Position numbers and translations under genes: made by a program. Positions 42,564-51,996 of a DNA stretch of 64,000 bases are shown piece by piece; positions within the stretch are counted from its first letter, which is position 1, and the number at the start of each line of letters is the position of its first letter. This DNA comes from Sciscionella marina DSM 45152 (GTDB taxonomy: Bacteria > Actinomycetota > Actinomycetes > Mycobacteriales > Pseudonocardiaceae). Location of the stretch: assembly GCF_000379465.1 (NCBI RefSeq), contig NZ_KB905396.1, positions 1 to 64,000 on the forward strand, read 5' to 3'. A model generated the notes under the pieces. That model did not search any database. It worked only from the letters and a program-made list of their open reading frames with translations, and was not told the origin of the DNA.

Positions 42564-44075
42564 GTGGACAAATTGGAGATCGCCCGCTGGCAATTCGGGA
42601 CCACGACGGTCTACCACTTCCTCATGGTCCCGCTGACAATCGGACTCTCGATCCTCGTCGCCGGCATGCAGACGGCCTGGCTCCGGACCGGCAAGGAAAA
42701 GTACCTTGCCATGACCAAGTTCTGGGGCAAATTGCTCATGATCAACTTCGCGATGGGCGTGGTCACCGGAATCGTGCAGGAATTCCAGTTCGGACTCAAC
42801 TGGAGTTCATATTCGAAATTTGTCGGTGATATTTTCGGCGCCCCGCTCGCAATGGAGGGAATCGTCGCTTTCTTCATCGAATCGACATTCCTTGGGCTCT
42901 GGATATTCGGCTGGGACAAACTCGCCCCGAAAGTCCACCTCGCCTGTGCCTGGGCATTCTCCTTGGCCACCGTCGGATCCGCGTACTTCATCATCGCGGC
43001 GAACTCCTGGATGCAGCACCCGGTCGGCGCGAAATTCGTCGACGGAAAGCCGCAGCTGACCTCGATCTTCGCGGTGCTCGGCAACAACACCGCGGTATGG
43101 GCCTTCCTGCACGCGATCGCAGGGGCCTTCGCGGTGGCGGGATCCTTCCTGGTCGGTATCGCAGTCTGGCAGCTGGCGCGCAAACGCCGCAGCGAACGGG
43201 CCGATGATCCCGCGCGCGAACAGGACCGGCCGACCTGGCGGGCCTCGATCAAGCTCGGCGGGATCCTGTCCCTCGTGGCCTTCGCCGCGCTGCTGCTCAC
43301 CGGCGACTCGCAGGGCAAGCTGATGTTCCAGCAGCAGCCGATGAAGATGGCCGCCGCCGAAGCGCTGTGCAAGACCGAAGCGCCCGCCTCCTTCTCCATC
43401 ATCGCGATCGGGGACGTGGCCCGCTCGGACTGCGAGAGCGTCAAGAGTTTCACCGTGCCCGCGCTGCTGTCCTTCCTGGCACACAATGACTTCAGCACCG
43501 AGGTCAAGGGCGTCGGCGATCTGGTCGGGCAGTACGAGGCGAAATACGGGAGCCACTACCCGAACGATCCGGCGCTCGGCGAGTACGCGGGCAAACCGAT
43601 CGATTACGTGCCCAATCTTCCGGTCACCTACTGGGGTTTCCGGTTGATGATCGGCCTCGGTGGTCTCGGGGTGCTCGTCTCGGTCGCCGCGCTCTGGCTG
43701 ACCAGAAAGGGCCGCTATCCACGCGGATTCCTCGGCAAGTGGTTGCCCCCGGTCGCCCTGCTCGCTATCGCGGCGCCGTTCCTGGCGAACTCCTTCGGCT
43801 GGATCTTCACCGAGATGGGCCGCCAGCCTTTCGTGGTGGCGCCGAATCCCACCGGAGTGGACGGAATGTTCATGTACACCGCGCAAGCGGTCTCCCCTGG
43901 AGTGACCGCGGGCGAAATGTTGTTCTCGCTGATCGCGCTCGCCTCGGTGTACCTGGTGCTCGGCGTCGTCGAGGTCTTCCTGATCACGCGGTATGTGCGC
44001 GCCGGAATTCCCGGAGTACTGCCACCCAAGGTTGACGAGGACTCCGATTCCGACGAACTCGCCTTCGCGTACTGA
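42564..44075 (+). CDS. cydA: Cytochrome bd ubiquinol/menaquinol oxidase subunit I
   Basis: The heme-bearing subunit of the high-affinity terminal oxidase; 503 residues. Early His18 (TVYHFLMVPL), the helix FFIESTFLGLWIFGW and SWMQHPVG are typical. The Q-loop is of the short form. GTG 42564 (VDKLEIARWQFG) is preferred over a longer frame through the leader. No clear ribosome site is visible. It heads cydA-cydB-cydDC. Confidence 0.95.
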   Translation: MDKLEIARWQFGTTTVYHFLMVPLTIGLSILVAGMQTAWLRTGKEKYLAMTKFWGKLLMINFAMGVVTGIVQEFQFGLNWSSYSKFVGDIFGAPLAMEGIVAFFIESTFLGLWIFGWDKLAPKVHLACAWAFSLATVGSAYFIIAANSWMQHPVGAKFVDGKPQLTSIFAVLGNNTAVWAFLHAIAGAFAVAGSFLVGIAVWQLARKRRSERADDPAREQDRPTWRASIKLGGILSLVAFAALLLTGDSQGKLMFQQQPMKMAAAEALCKTEAPASFSIIAIGDVARSDCESVKSFTVPALLSFLAHNDFSTEVKGVGDLVGQYEAKYGSHYPNDPALGEYAGKPIDYVPNLPVTYWGFRLMIGLGGLGVLVSVAALWLTRKGRYPRGFLGKWLPPVALLAIAAPFLANSFGWIFTEMGRQPFVVAPNPTGVDGMFMYTAQAVSPGVTAGEMLFSLIALASVYLVLGVVEVFLITRYVRAGIPGVLPPKVDEDSDSDELAFAY

Positions 44076-44084
44076 GGAGCACCC

Positions 44085-45095
44085 ATGGGACTGCACATCT
44101 TCTGGTTCTGCCTCATCGCCCTGACCTGGACCGGATATCTCTTCCTCGAGGGATTCGACTTCGGCGTCGGCATGCTGGTGCGCGGGCTCGCCCGCGGGGA
44201 CACCGAGCGGCGGGTGCTGGTCAACACGATCGGCCCGGTCTGGGACGGGAACGAGGTCTGGCTGATCGTCTCGGCCGGCGCGATGTTCGCCGCCTTCCCC
44301 GCTTGGTACGCGGACCTGTTCGCGGCGTTCTACGTTCCACTGATCCTGGTGCTGCTCGCCCTGATCGGGCGCGGGGTGGCCTTCGACTACCGCGGCAAGG
44401 TGGAGAATCCGCGCTGGCGGGCGGCTTGGGACGCGGTGATCACGATCGGCTCGATCATTCCGCCGCTCGGCATCGGCGCGATGCTCGGCACCAATGTCGG
44501 CGGAATCCCGCTCGACGCGCAGGGCAACCGGGTCGGTTCCGCGCTGGACGTGTTCTCACTGCACAGCTTGCTCGGCGCGCTCGGGGTGCTCGGTTTCTCG
44601 CTCGCGCACGGGCTCGCCTACACCGCGCTGAAGACCGAGGGCGAACTGCGTGAGCGGGCGCGGCGGCTGTTGCGGCGCTACGGAATCGCGCTGCTGCTCC
44701 CGCTGCTGGCTCTGCTCGCGCTGCAGCTCGGCACGATCGTGACCGGGATCGGCTTCGTGCTCGCGGTGCTCGGCGCGCTGACCGCGTGGTGGCGCACCAG
44801 TGCCGGGCGGGACGGTCAGGCCTTCGCCGCGCTCGGGGTGGTCATCGCGGCCGCGGGGGTGACGTTGTTCGGTTCCCTCTTCCCGAACGTGCTCGTGTCC
44901 ACTGTGGAGGGTGTGCCCCCGCTGAGCGTGGCCGAGGCGGCTTCGAGCCCGTACACCCTCGAGGTGATGACCTGGATCGCCGCATTCGCCACCCCGGCGG
45001 TGCTGATCTATCAGGCCTGGTCCTACTGGGTGTTCCGGAAGCGGATCGGCGTGCGGCACATTCCGGCCGCGCACGCGCCGAAGGCAGCGGCATGA
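44085..45095 (+). CDS. cydB: Cytochrome bd oxidase subunit II
   Basis: A 336-residue membrane protein (WTGYLFLEGFDFGVGMLVR, GPVWDGNEVWLI) that packs against CydA. ATG 44085 follows GAGGAGC, 9 nt after cydA. Its TGA overlaps the next start (ATGA). Confidence 0.96.
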   Translation: MGLHIFWFCLIALTWTGYLFLEGFDFGVGMLVRGLARGDTERRVLVNTIGPVWDGNEVWLIVSAGAMFAAFPAWYADLFAAFYVPLILVLLALIGRGVAFDYRGKVENPRWRAAWDAVITIGSIIPPLGIGAMLGTNVGGIPLDAQGNRVGSALDVFSLHSLLGALGVLGFSLAHGLAYTALKTEGELRERARRLLRRYGIALLLPLLALLALQLGTIVTGIGFVLAVLGALTAWWRTSAGRDGQAFAALGVVIAAAGVTLFGSLFPNVLVSTVEGVPPLSVAEAASSPYTLEVMTWIAAFATPAVLIYQAWSYWVFRKRIGVRHIPAAHAPKAAA

Positions 45096-48000
45096 AAACC
45101 GGAAAGGGCGCGCTCGGCGCACTGCCCGCGCTCTCGCCCGCGACCCGGACCGCGCTGCTCGGCTACGGACTGGTGCTCGCCGTGCAGGCGCTCGCGGTGA
45201 TCGGCTTCGCCTGGGGACTGTCCAGCACGCTCGGCTCGCTCGTCGCGGGCAGGCCGGAGTACGGTCCACTGTGGATAGTCGCGCTGAGCGTGCTCGCCAG
45301 GGGCCTGCTCGGCTGGGCGGGCCAGGTGATCGCCACCCGGGCCGCCGCACGGGCAAAGCGGGAACTGCGCGCCGGGGCGGTGTCCGCGGTCCTGCGTGGC
45401 GGCCCGGAATTCATCGCCGGACACGGCAGCGCGGAACTGAGCTACCGGTGCACCACCGCGCTCGAGGCCATCGACGAGTATTTCACCACGTTCCTGCCGG
45501 CACTGGTCGCCTCCGTGGTGCTCGCCCCGGGGATCGGGATCGCGATCCTCGCCTTCGATCCGGCATCCGCGCTCATCATCGTCCTCACGATCCCGCTGCT
45601 TCCGGTATTCGCGATCCTCATCGGCTGGTACACCGAGAAGCGGGTGCGCGCGGCAGGCGAGGACAGCGAACGGCTCGCCGCGCACCTCGGCGAGCTCATC
45701 CGCGCGCTCGGGATACTCACCGCGTTCGGCCACGCGAAGGCGCAAACCCGTGCCGTGCAACGGGTCTCCGAACGACAGCACCGGTCCGCGATGCGCACGC
45801 TGCGGGTGGCGTTCTGTTCCTCACTGGCACTGGAAGTCGTGAGCTCCATCTCGGTCGCTCTCGTCGCGGTGGGAATCGGGCTACGGTTGTCCGGCGGGGA
45901 AGTCGATCTCGGCACCGGCCTGTTCGTACTGATCCTCGCCCCCGAGTGCTACCTGGCCCTGCGCAAGGTCGGGCTCGCGTTCCATGCGAGCGCGGACGGA
46001 CTCTCGGCGGTCGACAAGATCGCCGAGCTACAAGACGTTGGTGTCGCGGCGGCTCCGGACGGGGTGCTCCCCGGACCGCTGCGGCATCAACTTCGGGTGC
46101 GTGGTCTGCGCGTTCAGCGGCGCGCCGGCTACACTCCCGATGGCATCGACCTCACCCTGGTTCCCGGCACCGTCACGAAGCTGGAAACCCCGAGTGGGAG
46201 CGGCAAATCCAGCACCATGGCCGTGCTGCTCGGGTTCGCGCACGCCGCCGATGGCACGGTGACCGTGGACGGTACCGAACTGCGCGAACACGGCGCGTGG
46301 CGCCGCAATATCGCCTGGATCCCGCAACGCCCGGAATTCCTCGGGCCGACCGTGGCCGATGAGCTCCGCCGCGCCACGGCCGATCAGGAACGGCAGCCGA
46401 GTGCCGAACGGGTGCTCGCGGTGTGCGAACTCGTGCACGCCCACCAACTGCTCGATTCGGATGTGGACACCCTCTCGGCCGGTCAGCGCGCCCGGGTGGC
46501 GATCGCGGCCGCGCTGCTGCGAGTGGAGGCCGGGGCCACCGTGCTGCTCGCCGATGAACCCGTGGCACACCTGGACGCGGTCACCGCGAACGCCGCCATG
46601 TCCGCGATAGAACGTTGCGGGGCCGCCGTACTGCTCGCCGCGCACCGCACCGTGGCCCCCGCCGAGCCCATCGACACCGGGACCGTGAACCAACCGGCCG
46701 CGCTCGAGCGAACCCCGGTCAAGGCGCCGAATGCTTTGCGGCTGCTCGGAATCCGCTCGATTCCCGGGATCGCTGTCGGGGTGCTCGCCGCCGCGTGCGG
46801 GATCGCGCTCACCGCGACCTCGGCCTGGCTGATCGCGCGCGCCGCGGGGCAGCCGCCGATCCTGACGCTGACCGTCGCCATCGTCGGGGTGCGCACCTTC
46901 GGCCTCGGCAAAGGGGTACTGCGCTACACCGAACGGCTCGCCACGCACAATGCCGCCTTCCGCACCGCGACCCTGCTGCGCACCCGGTTATGGTCCGCGC
47001 TGGCCAGGATCGGCCCCGCTGCGGTGCGCGGCCGCGAGCAGGCCCAGCGCATGGTCACCGATATCGACACCGTGCGGGACGGTATCCCCCGGGTACTGCA
47101 GCCGCCGATCGTCGCCGCGGTCGTGGGCGCCGCCGCGGTGGCCACCCAGTCCGCGATCCTGCCCGCGGCCGGTCTCGCCCTGGCCATCGCCCTGCTCGCG
47201 GCCTGCGTGCTCGGACCGGTGCTCGGTTCGGTGTTCGAACGGCGCGCCACCGAGGCACTGGCCGCGGACAAGCGCACCCTCGCGGTCCGGGTCGGGGAAC
47301 TGTTCGGGCACGCCGCCCCGCTGCTGGCCACCGGTTCGGACCGGTTGTGGCACAAGGACATTCGCGAAACCGATGAGCGGTTGCTGCGGCAGGCGCGCCA
47401 GCAGGCCTTCGGCGCGGGCATCGCCTCGGCGATCGCGACCATCGCGCTCGGCGCCGCGGCGACGGTCAGCGTGCTGCTCGGCGCGGGAACCGATCCGGTA
47501 CTCGTCGCGGTGCTCGCTCTGCTTCCCTTGGCGTGCAACGAAATCGTCGAACCGCTCGGCGGTGCGCTCACCCGCGCACGGCCACTGCGCGCCAGCGCGG
47601 CCCGGATCGCGGAGACCCTGGAGACCCCGGAACCGGAGCGCAGCGGAGTCCAGCACGGCGAGGACATCGAACTGATCGACGCGGATCTCGGCTGGCCGGG
47701 CGCGGAACCGGTACTGCGTGGGGTGAATCTGCGCATCCCGCAGGGCAGCACCGTCGCGATCCTCGGGCCCTCCGGGGCGGGCAAGTCCACCCTGCTCGCC
47801 GCGTTGCTCGGATTCATCGCCCCGCGCAAGGGAATCGCGGTCATCCCGGAGACGGTCGCCGTCGCACCACAGGATCCGCAGCTGGTCTCCACCACCCTCG
47901 CCGAGAACCTGCGCCTCGGTGACCCGCACGCCGGACCCGAGCAGCTGCGCGCGGCACTGGGCACCGCCCAGCTTCCCGGGTTCACCGGGAAACTCGAGGA

Positions 48001-48289
48001 CCGCATCGGCCCGGACACCGTCTCCGGTGGCGAGGCGAGCCGGATCAGCCTGGCGCGGGCCCTGCTCGCCGCGCCGCGTGCCGAAGCCGTGCTGCTCGAC
48101 GAGCCGACCGCGCACCTGGACCGCCCGACCGCGCGGAATCTGCTCGCCGAACTGGAGATCGCCCTGCTCGGGCGCACCGTCATCCACGTCACGCACCATC
48201 CCGACGAGGTGCGCTCCGCCGATCTGGTCTTCGACGTACGCGAGAACACCGTGCGGCTGCTCACCGACCGAATCTCCACGCGGACCTGA
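45092..48289 (+). CDS. cydDC: Fused CydD-CydC ABC exporter
   Basis: A 1065-residue fusion of the two half-transporters needed for cytochrome bd assembly; the family exports thiols and binds heme. Each half has a six-TM exporter domain and an ATPase domain. In the first ATPase the Walker A reads TPSGSGKS, with Thr for the usual first Gly, and Walker B is LLADEPVAHLD. The second is canonical: GPSGAGKS, SGGEASRISLARALL, LLDEPTAHLD. This asymmetry suggests one weak nucleotide site. The ATG overlaps cydB by ATGA. A 17-nt hairpin follows the stop. Confidence 0.94.
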   Translation: MKTGKGALGALPALSPATRTALLGYGLVLAVQALAVIGFAWGLSSTLGSLVAGRPEYGPLWIVALSVLARGLLGWAGQVIATRAAARAKRELRAGAVSAVLRGGPEFIAGHGSAELSYRCTTALEAIDEYFTTFLPALVASVVLAPGIGIAILAFDPASALIIVLTIPLLPVFAILIGWYTEKRVRAAGEDSERLAAHLGELIRALGILTAFGHAKAQTRAVQRVSERQHRSAMRTLRVAFCSSLALEVVSSISVALVAVGIGLRLSGGEVDLGTGLFVLILAPECYLALRKVGLAFHASADGLSAVDKIAELQDVGVAAAPDGVLPGPLRHQLRVRGLRVQRRAGYTPDGIDLTLVPGTVTKLETPSGSGKSSTMAVLLGFAHAADGTVTVDGTELREHGAWRRNIAWIPQRPEFLGPTVADELRRATADQERQPSAERVLAVCELVHAHQLLDSDVDTLSAGQRARVAIAAALLRVEAGATVLLADEPVAHLDAVTANAAMSAIERCGAAVLLAAHRTVAPAEPIDTGTVNQPAALERTPVKAPNALRLLGIRSIPGIAVGVLAAACGIALTATSAWLIARAAGQPPILTLTVAIVGVRTFGLGKGVLRYTERLATHNAAFRTATLLRTRLWSALARIGPAAVRGREQAQRMVTDIDTVRDGIPRVLQPPIVAAVVGAAAVATQSAILPAAGLALAIALLAACVLGPVLGSVFERRATEALAADKRTLAVRVGELFGHAAPLLATGSDRLWHKDIRETDERLLRQARQQAFGAGIASAIATIALGAAATVSVLLGAGTDPVLVAVLALLPLACNEIVEPLGGALTRARPLRASAARIAETLETPEPERSGVQHGEDIELIDADLGWPGAEPVLRGVNLRIPQGSTVAILGPSGAGKSTLLAALLGFIAPRKGIAVIPETVAVAPQDPQLVSTTLAENLRLGDPHAGPEQLRAALGTAQLPGFTGKLEDRIGPDTVSGGEASRISLARALLAAPRAEAVLLDEPTAHLDRPTARNLLAELEIALLGRTVIHVTHHPDEVRSADLVFDVRENTVRLLTDRISTRT

Positions 48290-48298
48290 GCCGTGCTC

Positions 48299-48315
48299 AA
48301 GCGGCGAAGCCGCTT
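48299..48315 (+). terminator. Short stem-loop after cydDC
   Basis: AAGCGGC-GAA-GCCGCTT, a perfect 7-bp stem 10 nt after the cydDC stop. It lacks a T-run, so termination is possible but may be partial. Confidence 0.45.
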
Positions 48316-48383
48316 CCCCACCCCAGCAGCCCACACCGCCACTCACCCCAGCCAGAAGAAATCCCAGAGAGGACACTGGTGGT

Positions 48384-49523
48384 ATGGAGCCTCGTCTGGC
48401 CGCCCGCACCCTCGCCGCCTCGACCGAGATCGCGAACGCCGCGCTCTCCGCCGAGGACCCCGGCGAGATGCTTCCGGTGATCGTGGAACACGCGATCGAT
48501 CTGGTGCGCGCCGACCTCGGGCTGCTGATGACCAGTGCCGAGGACGGCACGCTGACGGTGGAGGCCGCGGCGGGTGAGCTGGCCCCCGGCGCGGCCGACC
48601 CGATCGGGATCGTGCTCTCCCCCCGCTCCTCCGCGGCGCGCGCGGCCCGCGGCGGGGTGCCGATCGTGGTCGAGAATTTCACCACCGATCCGCGCACCGC
48701 CCCCTTCGTGCCCGCGGAATTGCGCCGCTACGGCCCGTTCGCGGCCGCCCCGTTCGGCAACGCGGTGCGCAGGCTCGGCGCGCTCACCGTCTACCGGCGC
48801 GCCGGGGCGAACCCGTTCGAGCCCGCCATGGTCGATGTGCTCACCGCGTTCGCCGCACAGGCGGGCACCGTGCTGGTGCTCGCCGAGGGCGCGATGGCCC
48901 GGGAACGCCTTGCCGTGTACCAGGAACGCGATCGCCTCGCGCGGGAACTGCACGATGTGCTCGTCCAGCGACTCTACGGCACCGGAATGCAGCTCGACCT
49001 GGTCACCCGCCGCCTGGAGGGCAAACTCGAACCCGCCGATTCGGAGCGGCTCGCCGGTGCGGTCGACCAGCTGGACACCGCCATCGAAGAGGTCCGCGCG
49101 ACCGTGCGGGCGCTGCGCGGGGCCGAACCGCTTGGCGAACACGGCCCCGACCTCGCCGAGTCGATCCGCACCGAGGTCGCCGCGGCCGGGGAACTGCTCG
49201 ATACCGAACCGTCCCTGGAGATCGAGGGCGATATGGCCACCGTTCCGGTCGCCATCGCCGATCACGTCCGGGCCGCCGCGCGCGAGGCACTGTCCAATGT
49301 GGTCCGCCATTCCGGGGCACGACAGCTGCACGTCGCGCTGCTCATCCGGGAGGGGGTGCTGCACCTGATCGTCCGGGACGACGGCTGCGGTATTCCGCCG
49401 GGCGTCACCGAACGGGGACTGCGCAACCTCGTCGCGCGGGCGAAAGTGGCGGGCGGCCGGTGCGGGATCCGGTCCTCGCCGCGCTCCGGAACCATCGTGC
49501 GCTGGCAGGTTCCGCTCGAGTAG
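48384..49523 (+). CDS. GAF-domain sensor histidine kinase (DevS/NarL-partner type)
   Basis: A 379-residue soluble kinase: one GAF domain (~15-170), a HisKA_3 dimerisation helix with His190 (RLARELHDVLVQRLYGTGM) and an ATPase domain (EALSNVVRHSGA, VRDDGCGIPPG). It resembles the oxygen/redox sensors DevS/DosT but has one GAF only. No response regulator is adjacent, so its partner is elsewhere. Placement 94 nt after cydDC suggests a respiratory or redox signal; inferred. Confidence 0.88.
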   Translation: MEPRLAARTLAASTEIANAALSAEDPGEMLPVIVEHAIDLVRADLGLLMTSAEDGTLTVEAAAGELAPGAADPIGIVLSPRSSAARAARGGVPIVVENFTTDPRTAPFVPAELRRYGPFAAAPFGNAVRRLGALTVYRRAGANPFEPAMVDVLTAFAAQAGTVLVLAEGAMARERLAVYQERDRLARELHDVLVQRLYGTGMQLDLVTRRLEGKLEPADSERLAGAVDQLDTAIEEVRATVRALRGAEPLGEHGPDLAESIRTEVAAAGELLDTEPSLEIEGDMATVPVAIADHVRAAAREALSNVVRHSGARQLHVALLIREGVLHLIVRDDGCGIPPGVTERGLRNLVARAKVAGGRCGIRSSPRSGTIVRWQVPLE

Positions 49524-50090
49524 TCATTTTCCGCGTGGTTTCGCGCGCACGTGCATGCGCTCGCCCTGCGGGCCGAACAGGCTGAGCAATTCCACCGATC
49601 CCTTCCCCGCGCTGCCGAACCAGTGCGGCACCCGGGTGTCGAATTCGGCAACCTCGCCGGTTTTCAACAAGACATCGTGTTCACCGAGCACGAGCCGCCC
49701 GATTCCGCTGAGCACATAGAACCACTCGTAGCCTTCATGAGTCCGCGGATCGGGAACACTTTCCCGCGCATCGAAGATCATCTTGTATGCGCGGAGCCCG
49801 CCGGGTTGCTGGCTGAGCGGAATCACCGTGCGGTGCCCCTGTTTGATCGGTTTCATCCGCACCCGCGGATCACCGATCAGCGGCGCGTCGACCAGCTCGT
49901 CGAGCGGCACCTGGTGCGCCTTGGCGATCGGCAACAGCAGTTCCAGGCTCGGTTTGCGCTGACCGGATTCCAGTCGGGAAAGGGTGCTCACCGAGATCCC
50001 GGTGTTCGCGGACAGTTCGGCGAGCGTGCAGTCGTGCTGTTTGCGGATCTGCTTGAGCCGTGGCCCGACGGCGGCGAGGACTTCTTCCAT
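49524..50090 (-). CDS. XRE-cupin transcriptional regulator
   Basis: A 188-residue regulator: HTH_3 domain (RLKQIRKQHDCTLAELSANT, GISVSTLSRLESGQRKPSL) followed by a C-terminal cupin (THEGYEWFYVLSGIGRLVLG, FDTRVPHWFGS). ATG 50090 is supported by a promoter that places the start of transcription there. It is divergent from the methyltransferase and may control it and itself. The small-molecule effector is unknown. Confidence 0.88.
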   Translation of the reverse strand: MEEVLAAVGPRLKQIRKQHDCTLAELSANTGISVSTLSRLESGQRKPSLELLLPIAKAHQVPLDELVDAPLIGDPRVRMKPIKQGHRTVIPLSQQPGGLRAYKMIFDARESVPDPRTHEGYEWFYVLSGIGRLVLGEHDVLLKTGEVAEFDTRVPHWFGSAGKGSVELLSLFGPQGERMHVRAKPRGK

Positions 50091-50096
50091 CAGCCT

Positions 50097-50125
50097 ATTG
50101 CAGAAACGGCAAAGAAATTTGTCAA
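50097..50125 (-). promoter_or_regulatory. Leaderless promoter of the XRE-cupin gene
   Basis: Minus strand TTGACA (50120-50125), a 17-bp spacer and TGCAAT (50097-50102), with the ATG 6 nt after the -10. The spacer AATTTCTTTGCCGTTTC is AT-rich against its surroundings and could hold the operator. Confidence 0.55.
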
Positions 50126-50155
50126 GCTGGCTTCGCGAAGAGGATCGTCGACCGC

Positions 50156-50986
50156 ATGACAGAAGACATCGACTGGGCCGCCATCGCCGACGTACTCGAA
50201 TCGCAGGCCGAAGCCTACGCACCCGCCATCACGCAGGCGCTCGCGGAACTCGGCGAACCCGCCCCGCGCACCATTCTGGACATCGGCTCCGGACCGGGAG
50301 TGGTGTCCGGCCAGCTCGCGACCGCGTTCCCCGATGCCGAGGTGACCGCCGTGGACGGCACTCCGGAACTGCTCGAGCGCGCCGAAAACCGCGCGAAGCG
50401 GCAGGGTTTCCCGCTGCGCACCACGGTGGCGCAGTTCCCGGACGGGCTCGCCGAACTCGAACCTGCCGATCTGGTGTGGTCCGGACAGGTCGTGCACCAC
50501 GTCGGCGACCAGCAGGACGCGCTGCACCGGCTCGCCGCGCTGATCAATCCGGGCGGGGCACTCGCCATCGTGGAGGGTGGCCTGCCGATCCGTTGGCTGC
50601 CACGCGATTTCGGCATCGGAGCCCCGGGATTGCCGGAACGCATGGACGTCATCCGCACCGAGCGGTTCAACGCCATGCGCGCCGAACTGCCCGGTTCACG
50701 TGCGGTCCTCGAGGACTGGCCGGCCATGCTGCGCGCGACCGGGCTCATCGAAGCGCGCAGCAAGACCTTCCTCATCGAGCACCCCGCCCCGCTCGCCGAT
50801 GGCCCGCGCAGGACGGTGCGCGCCATCCTCGAACGGGAACGCAACGGCCTCGACGAGGACCTGACCGCCGAGGACCGCGCCACCCTTGACCGGCTGCTCG
50901 ATCCGGACGAGGAGCTCGGCATCGACCGGCGTCCGGACCTGTTCCTGCTCACCGCCAAAACGGTGCACTTCGCGCGCCGGCCGTGA
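50156..50986 (+). CDS. SAM-dependent class I methyltransferase
   Basis: A 276-residue methyltransferase with motif I LDIGSGPGVVSGQL, the acidic post-I VTAVDGTPE and motif IV region LVWSGQVVHHVGD. The substrate cannot be assigned; the C-terminal half is Arg/Glu-rich. ATG 50156 was chosen because upstream in-frame codons overlap the divergent regulator. The two genes are likely co-regulated. Confidence 0.85.
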   Translation: MTEDIDWAAIADVLESQAEAYAPAITQALAELGEPAPRTILDIGSGPGVVSGQLATAFPDAEVTAVDGTPELLERAENRAKRQGFPLRTTVAQFPDGLAELEPADLVWSGQVVHHVGDQQDALHRLAALINPGGALAIVEGGLPIRWLPRDFGIGAPGLPERMDVIRTERFNAMRAELPGSRAVLEDWPAMLRATGLIEARSKTFLIEHPAPLADGPRRTVRAILERERNGLDEDLTAEDRATLDRLLDPDEELGIDRRPDLFLLTAKTVHFARRP

Positions 50987-51000
50987 ATCAGGCACGGTGA

Positions 51001-51960
51001 TCAGGTGTGCGGCAGGGTTTCCGCGGGCACCACACCGAACCGGCCCGCCTGGTAATCCTCCAGCGCGGCCAGCACCTCGGCCCGGGTGTTCATCACGAAC
51101 GGCCCGTAGTGCACCACAGGCTCCCGGATCGGCAGTCCGCCGAGCAGCAACACCTCCAGCTCGGGTTCCGCACTCGGCTGACCGGTGCCCGCGGCCACCC
51201 GGACCGCTTCGCCGGCACCGAGCACGGCCAGCTGCCCCTTGTGGATGGGCCGCTGCTCCGCGCCGACCGTGCCATTGCCCGCGAGCACGTACACCAGCGC
51301 GTTGAAGTCCGCGCGCCACGGCAGATCGAGCTGGGCGCCCGGGCTGACGGTGGCGTGCGCGAGGGTGATCGGACTGTAGGTGGTGCCCGGTCCCTCGTGT
51401 CCGCCGATCTCCCCGGCGATCACCCGCACCAGCGCCCCGCCGTCGGCCGAGGAAAGCAGCCGTGCTTTCGAAGCGCGGATGTCCTGATAGCGCGGGCTCG
51501 CCAGCTTGTGCTCCCGCGGCAGGTTCACCCACAGCTGGATGCCGTGGAACAGTCCACCGGATGTCACCAGCCACTCCGGTGGCTTCTCGATGTGCAGGAT
51601 CCCGCCGCCCGCGGTCATCCACTGGGTGTCGCCATTGGTGATCTCGCCACCGCCGCCGTTCGAATCGGCGTGCTCGAACACCCCGTCGATCATGTAGGTC
51701 ACCGTCTCGAAACCACGGTGCGGGTGCCACGGCGTCCCCTTCGGCTCGCCGGGCGCGTACTCCACCTCGCCCATCTGGTCCATGTGCACGAACGGATCGA
51801 GCTCGCGCTGGGACACCCCGGCGAAGGCGCGGCGGACCGGAAAGCCCTCGCCCTCATAGCCGGTCGGCGCCGTGGTCACCGAGCGCACCGCTCGGGGCCG
51901 CACGGTCTCGTCCACCGTGATGCGCGGCAGGGTCAACGTATCCGCGGTTACCGCTGGCAT
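51001..51960 (-). CDS. Pirin family protein (quercetinase-like bicupin)
   Basis: A 319-residue bicupin. The N-terminal cupin has the pirin signature WHPHRGFETVTYMIDG, supplying His ligands, and AGGGILHIEKP near the metal site. Pirins act as quercetin 2,3-dioxygenases or redox-linked regulators. ATG 51960 follows GGAGGA. A perfect inverted repeat lies directly upstream. It converges on the methyltransferase with 14 nt between stops. Confidence 0.9.
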   Translation of the reverse strand: MPAVTADTLTLPRITVDETVRPRAVRSVTTAPTGYEGEGFPVRRAFAGVSQRELDPFVHMDQMGEVEYAPGEPKGTPWHPHRGFETVTYMIDGVFEHADSNGGGGEITNGDTQWMTAGGGILHIEKPPEWLVTSGGLFHGIQLWVNLPREHKLASPRYQDIRASKARLLSSADGGALVRVIAGEIGGHEGPGTTYSPITLAHATVSPGAQLDLPWRADFNALVYVLAGNGTVGAEQRPIHKGQLAVLGAGEAVRVAAGTGQPSAEPELEVLLLGGLPIREPVVHYGPFVMNTRAEVLAALEDYQAGRFGVVPAETLPHT

Positions 51961-51976
51961 GGCGTCCTCCTCAAAA

Positions 51977-51996
51977 GTAGTTGAGCTATCAACTAC
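51977..51996 (-). promoter_or_regulatory. Palindromic operator upstream of pirin
   Basis: GTAGTTGA-GCTA-TCAACTAC is a perfect 8-bp inverted repeat with a 4-bp centre, 17 nt upstream of the pirin ATG. It resembles operators of MarR-family regulators. No marR gene is in the window. Confidence 0.65.
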
